Source of the DNA: Streptomyces sp. NBC_00443
Lineage (GTDB): Bacteria; Actinomycetota; Actinomycetes; Streptomycetales; Streptomycetaceae
Direction of reading: 5' to 3'
Length of the DNA stretch: 64,000 nucleotides
Assembly (NCBI RefSeq): GCF_036014175.1
Contig: NZ_CP107917.1
Coordinates: forward strand, 8,246,001 to 8,310,000
In this document: piece after piece, positions 42,981-50,335 of the stretch
Position numbering within the stretch: the first letter of the stretch is position 1
Layout: every line of letters begins with the position of its first letter
Translations under genes and position numbers: made by a program
Notes under the pieces: generated by a model
The model's input: only the letters and a program-made list of their open reading frames with translations
What the model was told of the DNA's origin: nothing
Database searches by the model: none

Positions 42981-43934
42981 ATGCCGTCGTCGCCGATGCG
43001 GTCGGTCGATGCACAGCCACAACCGGTACTCAGTCCGCCGGCGCCCGTCGCCGTCTTCCTGGTGGTGACGATCGAGCCGGGCGGCGAACCCGCCGTGCAC
43101 GATCTGCTCGCCGGTCTCGCGGGGCTCATACGCGCCGTCGGGTTCCCGAGTCCCGACAGCGGCCTGTGCTGCGCCACCGGAGTGGGATCCTCGGCGTGGG
43201 ACCGGCTGTTCGGGGACCCGCGTCCCCAGGAACTGCATCCCTTCAGGGAGTTGGAGGGGACGCGGCACCGCGCCGTGTCGACCCCCGGTGACCTGCTCTT
43301 CCACATCCGGGCCGCCCGCACCGATGTGTGCTTCGCCCTGGCCGCCGAGATCATGAAGCGGCTGCGCGGCGCGGTCACCGTCCAGGACGAGGTGCAGGCC
43401 TTCGCCTACTTCGACTCGCGCAACCTGCTCGGCTTCGTCGACGGCACGGAGAACCCCGTCGGCCAGGCGGCGGCCGACGCGGCGGTCGTCGGTGACGAGG
43501 ACCCCGCGTTCCACGGCGGAAGCTACGCGATGGTCCAGAAGTACGTGCACGACATCGACGCCTGGGAGGCCCTCGCGGTCGAGGCCCAGGAGAAGGTGAT
43601 AGGCCGCTCCAAGCTGACCAACATCGAACTCGACATGCCCGGCTCCCACAAGGACGTGAACACGATCACCGGCCCGGACGGGGCGGAGCTGGAGATACTG
43701 CGGGGCGCGATGCCGTTCGGCAGGCCGGGGCACGGAGAGTTCGGCACGTACTTCGTCGCCTACGCGCGTACCCCCGAGATACCGGAGACCATGCTGCGGA
43801 AGATGTACCTCGGCGGCCCGGAATCCGGCCCCGACCCGATCCTCGACTACTCGGAGGCGGTCACCGGGACCCTCTTCTTCGTCCCATCGGCCACGTTCCT
43901 GGAGGCGCTGCCGGAACGGCCGGCAGCGGACTGA
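42981..43934 (+). CDS. DyP-type heme peroxidase
   Basis: A 317-residue B-type dye-decolourising peroxidase. It has the GxxDG motif GFVDG (151-155) with catalytic Asp154, proximal heme His in GSHKD (about 223) and distal Arg in ILRGAMPFG (about 241), plus the signature KYVHDIDAWEAL and IGRSKLTN. It oxidises phenolic or dye substrates with peroxide. No signal peptide, so cytosolic. Such enzymes are often encapsulin cargo, but no encapsulin gene is adjacent and the C-terminus lacks an obvious cargo peptide. Preceded by GAGAGGGG. Confidence 0.92.
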   Translation: MPSSPMRSVDAQPQPVLSPPAPVAVFLVVTIEPGGEPAVHDLLAGLAGLIRAVGFPSPDSGLCCATGVGSSAWDRLFGDPRPQELHPFRELEGTRHRAVSTPGDLLFHIRAARTDVCFALAAEIMKRLRGAVTVQDEVQAFAYFDSRNLLGFVDGTENPVGQAAADAAVVGDEDPAFHGGSYAMVQKYVHDIDAWEALAVEAQEKVIGRSKLTNIELDMPGSHKDVNTITGPDGAELEILRGAMPFGRPGHGEFGTYFVAYARTPEIPETMLRKMYLGGPESGPDPILDYSEAVTGTLFFVPSATFLEALPERPAAD

Positions 43935-43987
43935 TTCCGACCGGCCTGAGGCGGGCTGCACGCGTGCGCGGGGCGGCTCGCCTCACC

Positions 43988-44012
43988 CGGCGACGGCGAC
44001 GGCGACGGCGAC
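43988..44012. repeat. GGCGAC hexanucleotide repeat
   Basis: Four consecutive ggcgac units lie in the gap between the DyP peroxidase and the DUF5997 gene and decay into GATGGC-type units to about 44040. No gene is supported here. Confidence 0.8.
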
Positions 44013-44074
44013 GACAGCAGCGGTGATGGCGATGGCGAGGCGGCAGCGACTGGGAGGCACCGGCACCAGAGGGG

Positions 44075-44467
44075 TCAGGACTGCTCCGCCGCCCGCTCCG
44101 CGTCCCGCTGCTTCAGGCGGGCCGCCTCCTTGCGGACGTCGGCCTGGGTCGAGCGCTCCTTGACCAGCCACTCGGGCTGCTCCTGCTTCAGGGCCTCGAT
44201 CTGCTCGGTCGTGAGGGCCTCCGTGACGCCGCCGCGGGCCAGCCCCGCGATGGAGACGCCCAGCTTCTGCGCGACGACCGGACGGGGGTGCGGCCCGTTC
44301 GCCCGCAGCTCCTGCAGCCACGCGGGCGGGTCCGTCTGGAGCTGGTTCAGCTCGGCGCGCGTGACCACACCCTCCCGGAAGTCGGCGGGGGTGGCTTCGA
44401 GGTACACACCCAGCTTCTTGGCCGCGGTCGCGGGCTTCATGGTCTGGGGGCTTTGGTGCGACGTCAT
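44075..44467 (-). CDS. DUF5997 family protein
   Basis: A 130-residue basic, helical protein (MKPATAAKKLGVYLEATPADFREG, then VVAQKLGVSIAGLARGGVTEALTTEQIEAL). It is recognised as DUF5997, an actinobacterial family usually encoded divergently from the LysR-like gene as here. The repeated KKLGVYL and QKLGVSI helices suggest two similar helix-turn elements and possible nucleic-acid binding. Function unknown. The ATG at 44467 is used; residue 10 is an alternative start. Confidence 0.85.
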   Translation of the reverse strand: MTSHQSPQTMKPATAAKKLGVYLEATPADFREGVVTRAELNQLQTDPPAWLQELRANGPHPRPVVAQKLGVSIAGLARGGVTEALTTEQIEALKQEQPEWLVKERSTQADVRKEAARLKQRDAERAAEQS

Positions 44468-44525
44468 GGTCCCAAGGGTATCGACTGGGTGAACCGCCGC
44501 TGACCACGGCCGGTAGCCTGGCCTG

Positions 44526-45326
44526 GTGACAGGCTCGGAAGTAACCCCGTCGTTCCGGCTCGCCTACGTCCCGGGCGTGACCCCCGCCAAGTGGGTGCGG
44601 ACCTGGAACGAGCGCTTCCCCGACGTACCCCTCACCCTCCACTCGGTGACCGCCGCCGAGGCCGCCGACGTGCTCCGGGACGGCGGCGCCGACGCCGGTT
44701 TCGTCCGGCTTCCGGTCGACCGTACGGTCCTCAGCGCGATCCCCCTCTACACCGAGACCACGGTCGTCGTCGTCCCCAAGGACCACGTCGTCTCGGCGGT
44801 CGACGAGGTGACGGCCGAGGACCTGGCCGACGAGGTCGTCTTCCACCCACTCGACGACGTCCTCGACTGGGAGCGGCCGCCGGGTCAGCCCGCCGTCGAG
44901 CGCCCCGCCACCACCGCGGACGCCGTCGAGCTGGTCGCGGCGGGCGTCGGCCTGCTCGTCGTGCCCCAGTCGCTGGCCCGGCTCCACCACCGCAAGGACC
45001 TCACTTACCGGCCGCTGGCCGACGCCCCCCAGTCGAGCGTCGCGCTGTCCTGGCCGGAGGACGCGACCACCGACCTGGTCGAGGACTTCATCGGCGTCGT
45101 CCGCGGCCGCACGGTCAACAGCACCCGGGGCCGCACGACGGCCCAGGCCCCGGCCGCGACAGAACAGCCGAAGCGCAAGCGCCCCGAAGCCGCCGGGGCC
45201 CCTCGGCGGCAGTCCGGAGCCGGGGGCCGGAGTAACCGCTCCGGTTCTGGCTCGGGCTCCGGCGGAGCCAAGGGCACGAAGGGCGCCAAGAGCCCTCGAC
45301 GCGGCAAGCCTCGCCGCAGGTCGTAG
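44526..45326 (+). CDS. LysR-type substrate-binding domain protein without HTH
   Basis: A 266-residue protein. Residues about 8-200 are a periplasmic-binding-like LysR effector domain (FRLAYVPGVTPAKWVRTWNERFPDVPL, then AAGVGLLVVPQSLAR), but there is no N-terminal helix-turn-helix. The C-terminal 65 residues are Lys/Arg/Ser/Gly-rich (KRKRPEAAGAPRRQ, SGSGSGSGGAKG) and might bind DNA instead. GTG start. Divergent from DUF5997 with a 58-nt gap, a pairing conserved in Streptomyces, which suggests they act together. Confidence 0.8.
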   Translation: MTGSEVTPSFRLAYVPGVTPAKWVRTWNERFPDVPLTLHSVTAAEAADVLRDGGADAGFVRLPVDRTVLSAIPLYTETTVVVVPKDHVVSAVDEVTAEDLADEVVFHPLDDVLDWERPPGQPAVERPATTADAVELVAAGVGLLVVPQSLARLHHRKDLTYRPLADAPQSSVALSWPEDATTDLVEDFIGVVRGRTVNSTRGRTTAQAPAATEQPKRKRPEAAGAPRRQSGAGGRSNRSGSGSGSGGAKGTKGAKSPRRGKPRRRS

Positions 45327-45353
45327 CGGACGGCCGAAGAGTCCGGCTGTCGG

Positions 45354-45806
45354 CTACCCGGTGCGTTCCGTGAGCCTGCGTTCCAGGTCGCGCAGGTCCT
45401 TGCCGATGTTGTGGCGGACATGGCGGGCCATGATCGGGGCCGCCGGCCGGTAGACGCCGCCAGGGCCACCCCGGACGCGGATGCACGCGAGGGTACCGTC
45501 CGCGTGCCGATCGAAGGCATAGGTGACGTTCATCGGCACCGGGCCGGCCACGGCCACCATGTCGAGCAGTCGCGGGAAGTCGTACGACGCCACGCGCAGC
45601 ACGTAGTCGATGTGCCGACCCAGGAAGTGCGCTGTCCGCTTGACCTCGGCGCCGACCCCGAAGCCGCCCTCGTCGGCCTCGCGGGTCAGCTCCGCCCGGC
45701 GGATGCCCTGGGTCCAGTCGGTGTCGTGGCGCCAGTCCATGGCATACGCGGCAACCTGCTCGGGAGGGAAGGGGATCACCCGCTCCGCCGACACGTCGAT
45801 CGTCAT
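45354..45806 (-). CDS. SRPBCC family (polyketide cyclase/START-like) protein
   Basis: A 150-residue protein with the helix-grip fold pattern: IDVSAERVIPFPPEQVAAYAMDWRHDTDW at the N-terminus, YVLRVASYDFPRLLDMVAV in the middle and a long C-terminal helix. Such proteins bind hydrophobic ligands; the ligand is unknown. It starts 10 nt downstream of a strong hairpin that terminates the GH127 gene, so it probably has its own promoter or depends on read-through. Confidence 0.8.
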   Translation of the reverse strand: MTIDVSAERVIPFPPEQVAAYAMDWRHDTDWTQGIRRAELTREADEGGFGVGAEVKRTAHFLGRHIDYVLRVASYDFPRLLDMVAVAGPVPMNVTYAFDRHADGTLACIRVRGGPGGVYRPAAPIMARHVRHNIGKDLRDLERRLTERTG

Positions 45807-45815
45807 GATTCCAGC

Positions 45816-45852
45816 ATCCCCGCGCCGCGAGTCGAGCGCTCGGCGCGGGGAT
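45816..45852 (-). terminator. Hairpin terminator after the GH127 gene
   Basis: atccccgcgccg and its reverse complement cggcgcggggat form a perfect 12-bp stem with a 13-base loop, 12 nt after the GH127 stop. No clear T-run. Confidence 0.65.
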
Positions 45853-45864
45853 CAGGTCGCCGGG

Positions 45865-48705
45865 TCAGGGAGCGTAGGTGGCCTGCTCCGCCGTACGGAC
45901 GACCGTCTGCCCGTCGGCCTGGCTCAGCAGACCGGCGGTGACCCAGGCGTTCACGGTGGACCGCACGCGCGCGACCAGCGCACCCTTGCTGCCGAAGGGA
46001 GCCCCGGCCCAGATCTCGTCCAGCAGCGTGGTGCCGTCGGGCTTCGCGGGGTTGGCGACGCCGGAGTCGGAGTTGCCGAAGATCACCCGGAGTTCCGAGC
46101 GCCGGAAGTAGGCGTGGGTCGGGTCCTCCGTGCCCTCGAAGAACGGGGCGAACTCGGTTCCGGCGAGGGTGTGGTGGAGCGGCTTTCCGGACACGGGCGT
46201 GAGCGACGACAGCAGGTCGCCCGACAGGCCGGCGTTGCGGTACAGGCCCAACTGCAGGTGGACCGTGGAGGAGTTGCGGCCGACGAGATTGACGGGGCCG
46301 TAGAACAGCGTCTGGAGCGAAGGGTCGTCGATCGCCTTCTCCACCCGCAGCCTGAAGGGCATCGAGATCCGCACGGTGTCGCCGCCGCGCCACGTCCGCG
46401 ACACGGTGAAGTAGCTCCCCGGCGTCGGAGTGCCGCTCACCGCTGTGCCGTTGACCGTGACCCGGAAGCCGGCGGTGGCCCATGACGGCACCCTCAGCCG
46501 CAGCGCGAAGGCGGCTCTGCCGCCGCCGATGGTGAGAGTGGTGCCCTGCTCCCGCGGGAACGTGGTTGCCTGAGTGACCGTCACGCCCTTTTCGGTCCAT
46601 GTCAGTTGCGACGGGCTGTAGAGGTTGACGTACAGCGCGCTGCCGTCGGCGGCCTTGAAGTACACCGAGTCCTGGTACCTGGTGGCGCTCTCCATGCCGG
46701 TGCCCTCGCAGCAGGTCGTGCCCTGCTTGGGCGTGTAGTCCCGCACATGACCCGGCGTCAGCCCGATGAAGTACGTGACCAGCGGTTTCTCGGCGTCCGC
46801 CTTGTCCTGCTTGGAGCCGAGGACCTGGTTGTAGAGCGCCCGCTCGTAGTAGTCCATGTACTTCGGCTGCTGCTCGTGGAAGAACAGCGTCCGGCTCAGC
46901 TTCAGCATGTTGTACGCACAGCATGTCTCGGCGGTCGTGCCGCTGATCGTGCCCGCGATCACGTCGCGGGCCTTCCAGAACTCGGCGGTGCTGGTGCCGC
47001 CGATGCCGTACATGCGGTGGGGCACGACCATGCCCCAGAAGTTGCGGGCCGCGTCGAGATAGCGCGCCTCGCTTGTGGCGTCGTACAGCCGCAGGTACCC
47101 GGTGAAGATCGGTATGTGCTGGTTGGCGTGCAGCCCGTCGAGGATGTCGGTGTTCGCGGCGGAGTTGTCGATGAGCCGGTCGAGGTCGAACAACTGGGCC
47201 AGCGCCAGGTGTTCGGCCTTTCCGGTGATCGCGTGCAGGTCGCAGATCACCTCCACGATGCCGCCGAACTCGCCGCTGGAGAACAGCCCCCACATACGCT
47301 GCAGCGTGGCCTCGGGCAGCTTGGACAGCCGGGAGTACATCCAGTCGCACATGCCGGACGCGAGATCGAGGGCCCGCGCGTCGTCCGTGGTCAGGTAGGC
47401 GTCCAGCACACCCCTGAGGATCTTGTGCGCGGTGTAGTACGGCGCCCACACCTTGGTGTAGTCGCTGCTGGTCCTCGACTCCAGGTCGATGAACTGCGTC
47501 TCCGGGTACGCCGCCAGGAACCCGGGGTGGCTGGGCCCGCCCCAGGTGCGGCGCAGGGTGGCGGTGAGGCCGCGGCCGGAGGCATCGGCGAACGTCCCGC
47601 CGGCGGTCTCGTCGAAGGCGTACGAGGCCAGGTTGCCGCGGCCGGCGGAGGCGTCGGCGGCCCGGCTGCTCTGCAACTGCGTGATCTCGGCGGCGGTGAG
47701 AGCGCGCGACCAGACGTTGAACTCGTCGTAGGCGCCCGCGAAGACGGGGTCGGCGGCGAAGTTGGAGCGGCCCAGCCAGTTGTTGCTGAGGGAGCCGAGG
47801 GCGGCCGGGGTGAGGGACATCGCCGTGTTGCGGGCCACGGCGGTGCCGTTCACGTACAGCGTCCCGGTGCCGCCCGCGATCGAGACCGCGAGGTGGTTCC
47901 ACTGGTTGAGGGGCAGCGCGGCGGTGCCGTCGAGGCCCTGCTCGCCGCCAGGTCCGTTGGCCGTGATGGCGAACCTCGGCACACCTGCGGCATTGCGGGC
48001 GGCCAGGTACAGGTACCGGGTGTTGTCGTTCCCGAAGTCGAAGACCCGCGTCCAGTTTGCGTCGTGGGTGGGCTTCACCCAGGCGGACAGGGTGATCGCG
48101 GAGGCACCGCCGAGGACGGCGGCGGGCAGATCGACGTACTGGGAGGAGCCGCGGACGTGCTCTGCGGCGGTGCCGAACCTCCCGCTCACGCTCAGCACTG
48201 CGGGATCCTTGCGCAACGCCGCGCGCACCTCGGTCAGTGCCCCGACCATGGTGCGGATCTTCTCGACGAACACCTGCTCGCCGGTGCTGGCAAAGGCCTG
48301 CGACAGCATGGTCAGGAAGTGCCCGGTGTAGTGCCCGCGCAGATTGCCGTTCGCCTCGCCGTCGAGCCCCTCCCAGCCCCCAGGTGCCACCGCACCGCCG
48401 GTGGAGAGGCCGGCGTTGGCACGGAAGACCTGCAGCAGCCGGTTCACGTCGTAGCCGCGGGCGTGGTCCAGCATCAACTGCCGCTTGTCGGCGAAGAGTC
48501 CGGGCCTGAGGGCCACGTCGTCGAGGGCGAAGGGCTGGACGGTCCAGGCGGAAGGGGTGACGGCCACGGACTGCGCCTCCTGAACTGCGGCCGAGGCGGC
48601 CGAAGCGGCCGAAGCCCGGCCGGTTGCCGAGTGGCTGATCGCGGGAACCGCCGCGGCGAGGGCGGCGGCCTGGAGAAGGGATCGTCTGGAGAGGGGCGGG
48701 GCCAT
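45865..48705 (-). CDS. Secreted GH127-type beta-L-arabinofuranosidase with LamG insertion
   Basis: A 946-residue protein with a twin-arginine signal (SRRSLLQAAALAAAVPAISH). GH127 (formerly DUF1680) sequence begins at about 60 (LDDVALRPGLFADKRQLMLDHARGYDVNRLL) and resumes at about 390 (PYYTAHKILRGVLDAY). In between sits a LamG/concanavalin-like domain (VDLPAAVLGGASAITLSAWVKP, then GAYDEFNVWSRALTAAEI). The zinc/thiol catalytic cysteines are in ETCCAYNMLK and TTCCEGTGME. The enzymes release L-arabinose from beta-linked arabinofuranosides outside the cell. The start at 48705 follows GGAGGAG. Confidence 0.88.
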   Translation of the reverse strand: MAPPLSRRSLLQAAALAAAVPAISHSATGRASAASAASAAVQEAQSVAVTPSAWTVQPFALDDVALRPGLFADKRQLMLDHARGYDVNRLLQVFRANAGLSTGGAVAPGGWEGLDGEANGNLRGHYTGHFLTMLSQAFASTGEQVFVEKIRTMVGALTEVRAALRKDPAVLSVSGRFGTAAEHVRGSSQYVDLPAAVLGGASAITLSAWVKPTHDANWTRVFDFGNDNTRYLYLAARNAAGVPRFAITANGPGGEQGLDGTAALPLNQWNHLAVSIAGGTGTLYVNGTAVARNTAMSLTPAALGSLSNNWLGRSNFAADPVFAGAYDEFNVWSRALTAAEITQLQSSRAADASAGRGNLASYAFDETAGGTFADASGRGLTATLRRTWGGPSHPGFLAAYPETQFIDLESRTSSDYTKVWAPYYTAHKILRGVLDAYLTTDDARALDLASGMCDWMYSRLSKLPEATLQRMWGLFSSGEFGGIVEVICDLHAITGKAEHLALAQLFDLDRLIDNSAANTDILDGLHANQHIPIFTGYLRLYDATSEARYLDAARNFWGMVVPHRMYGIGGTSTAEFWKARDVIAGTISGTTAETCCAYNMLKLSRTLFFHEQQPKYMDYYERALYNQVLGSKQDKADAEKPLVTYFIGLTPGHVRDYTPKQGTTCCEGTGMESATRYQDSVYFKAADGSALYVNLYSPSQLTWTEKGVTVTQATTFPREQGTTLTIGGGRAAFALRLRVPSWATAGFRVTVNGTAVSGTPTPGSYFTVSRTWRGGDTVRISMPFRLRVEKAIDDPSLQTLFYGPVNLVGRNSSTVHLQLGLYRNAGLSGDLLSSLTPVSGKPLHHTLAGTEFAPFFEGTEDPTHAYFRRSELRVIFGNSDSGVANPAKPDGTTLLDEIWAGAPFGSKGALVARVRSTVNAWVTAGLLSQADGQTVVRTAEQATYAP

Positions 48706-48750
48706 GTGTGCTCCTCCACGAGGGGGTGGCGACGACGGGCGTTCAGGCAT

Positions 48751-48777
48751 GTTCGGTACTGCGAACAGCGTACGAAC
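48751..48777. promoter_or_regulatory. Inverted repeat upstream of the GH127 gene
   Basis: gttcggtac (48751-48759) and gtacgaac (48770-48777) are inverted, with ten central bases containing a further GCGAAC. It lies about 50-70 nt before the start codon, a plausible operator for an arabinose-type regulator. Confidence 0.4.
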
Positions 48778-48880
48778 AGTCGACCAGACGATAGGTAGGA
48801 GGCGGGCGAGGGTCAACGGGTCTGGAGCGACTTAATTCCGGTCGCCGTTCCGGCCGTTCGGCTCGTCGACCGGCAGGGCC

Positions 48881-49567
48881 CTACCTCGTCCGGCGCAGCC
48901 AGTCGTACGCGGTCCGCGCCGTGAACTCCTCCTGCCCGCCCCGCAGCAGCAGACCGGCCGTCGCGAACTCCGGGGCGTCCGCCTGGCCGGCCACGTATGG
49001 GACGGCGATGCAGCGCATGCCGGCCGCGTGTGCGGCTGCGGCGCCCGGGACCGCGTCCTCGACGACCACGCAGTCGGCCGGTGCCGCGCCGAGCCGGCGG
49101 GCCGCCTCCAGGAAGACGTCGGGGGCGGGCTTGCCGTGGTCGACCTCGTCGGCGGAGACGACGGTGTGCAGATGGGCGTCCAGGCCCGTGCCGGACAGGA
49201 TCGCCGTGATGGCCTTCAGGGACGAACCCGAGGCGACGGCCAGGGGGACGCCCTCGGTCGCGAGGAGCTCCACGAACTTGCGCATCTCGGGGTAGGCGCG
49301 CGTGGATGTGCGGGCGAGATCCAGGTAGCGGCGGTTCTTGGCGGCGAGCAGTTCGTCGACGGACGCCCGAAGGCCGTACTCCCGCTTCCAGAGCGTCACC
49401 GTCTCCAGCGTGCTGATGCCGACGTACCGCTCGTGATCCGACCAGGTGAAGTCGGGAACCCCGTGCTCGGCGAGGACCTGGCGTCCCGCCTCGTAGTAGT
49501 TGGGCTCGCTGTCCACGAGTGTTCCGTCGAGATCGAAGATGACCGAAGTGCTGCCGAGACCGCTCAT
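48881..49567 (-). CDS. HAD-family phosphatase (beta-phosphoglucomutase-like)
   Basis: A 228-residue protein with HAD motif I DLDGTLVDSE (nucleophile Asp), motif II VASGSS, motif III Lys in HGKPAPD and motif IV VVEDAVPG. The helical cap after motif I makes it subfamily IA, like sugar-phosphate phosphatases and beta-phosphoglucomutases. The substrate cannot be told. It lies 19 nt downstream of the Lrp/AsnC gene on the same strand and is probably co-transcribed with it. Confidence 0.88.
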   Translation of the reverse strand: MSGLGSTSVIFDLDGTLVDSEPNYYEAGRQVLAEHGVPDFTWSDHERYVGISTLETVTLWKREYGLRASVDELLAAKNRRYLDLARTSTRAYPEMRKFVELLATEGVPLAVASGSSLKAITAILSGTGLDAHLHTVVSADEVDHGKPAPDVFLEAARRLGAAPADCVVVEDAVPGAAAAHAAGMRCIAVPYVAGQADAPEFATAGLLLRGGQEEFTARTAYDWLRRTR

Positions 49568-49586
49568 GGCCCCAGGATGTCAAAGG

Positions 49587-50066
49587 TCATTTCCGGGCCG
49601 CCGCCCGCCCGATCGACTCCACCAGGGGCAGCAACCGGTGCGGGACACGCTCGCGCAGGGCGACCTCGCTGCGGGTGCGGACCACGCCGGGCAGGCTGAT
49701 CAGCTTCTGGATCACGTCCTCCAGGTGGGCGTTGTCGCGAGCCACCACCCGGGTCAGCAGATCGCCCCCACCCGTGATCGAGAACGCCTCGACGATCTCC
49801 GGCACGGCGGCGAGCTCGTCGCCCACGTCGTCGAGGTGGCCCTGGGTAACCTCGATGTGCACGAACGCCAGCACGGGATGCCCGAGCGCGGCGGCCGAGA
49901 GTGCCGGCCCCGTGCCGGTGATCACTCCGTCCCGCTCCAGCCGGTCGAGGCGGGCCTGCAGCGTGCCCCGCGCGACACCGAGAATGCGGGCGTACTCGCG
50001 CACGCTGGTGCGGGGCTGCTCCAGCAGCAGCCGCAGGATGCGGGTGTCGAGCTCGTCCACGGCCAT
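49587..50066 (-). CDS. Lrp/AsnC family transcriptional regulator
   Basis: A 159-residue protein with an N-terminal winged helix (LDTRILRLLLEQPRTSVREYARILGVARGTLQARLDRLERDG) and a C-terminal RAM/AsnC ligand domain (VLAFVHIEVTQGHLD, then VVARDNAHLEDVI). It senses amino-acid-like ligands as octamers. The ATG at 50066 is favoured by AAGGAGG upstream; a GTG at 50105 would add 13 residues. The divergent gene is a FUSC membrane protein and the shared upstream region carries six 10-bp repeats, a likely site of autoregulation. Confidence 0.88.
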   Translation of the reverse strand: MAVDELDTRILRLLLEQPRTSVREYARILGVARGTLQARLDRLERDGVITGTGPALSAAALGHPVLAFVHIEVTQGHLDDVGDELAAVPEIVEAFSITGGGDLLTRVVARDNAHLEDVIQKLISLPGVVRTRSEVALRERVPHRLLPLVESIGRAAARK

Positions 50067-50100
50067 GCCGTCCGGCCTCCTTCGCCCCGTGTCCGCGTCC

Positions 50101-50160
50101 GCCACGGACCGCCATGGACTGTCATGGACTGTCGTGGACCGCCGTGGATCGTCATGGTCC
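50101..50160. repeat. Six 10-bp tandem repeats upstream of the Lrp/AsnC gene
   Basis: gccacggacc, gccatggact, gtcatggact, gtcgtggacc, gccgtggatc and gtcatggtcc follow each other without a gap, consensus GYCRTGGAYY. The 10-bp period equals about one DNA helical turn, so a multimeric protein could bind all on one face. The array lies between the two divergent genes, next to the regulator's start. Confidence 0.88.
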
Positions 50161-50220
50161 GTTGGCTCGTCGATGGACGTACGGGGATCGTTATGTCTGT
50201 GCCAATGGCTCAGTATTCCA

Positions 50221-50298
50221 GGCGCCGCTTGAGCCAGGCTGCTCCTGGATGCTGCAATGGACCCGTCGATGGCGCTGCGGATCCCGCGGCGCCTTTTT
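50221..50298 (+). promoter_or_regulatory. Attenuator-like leader of the FUSC gene
   Basis: A Rho-independent terminator (ggcgctgcgg-atc-ccgcggcgcc followed by TTTTT, 50271-50298) lies inside the leader about 40 nt before the FUSC start. GGCGCCGC at 50221-50228 can pair instead with the terminator's right arm (GCGGCGCC, 50286-50293), which would prevent termination. A small hairpin (CCAGG...CCTGG, 50234-50248) lies between. No known riboswitch class is recognised. Confidence 0.6.
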
Positions 50299-50335
50299 CA
50301 TGCCGGAGTAAACCGGAGAAAAGGGGCGGGACGTA

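Noticed and set aside
42981..43934. Encapsulin cargo system with the DyP peroxidase
   Set aside because: No encapsulin shell gene is adjacent and no cargo-loading peptide is seen at the C-terminus.
46606..48798. Plus-strand 730-codon frame opposite the GH127 gene
   Set aside because: It overlaps a strongly supported secreted enzyme with intact catalytic cysteines and Tat signal.
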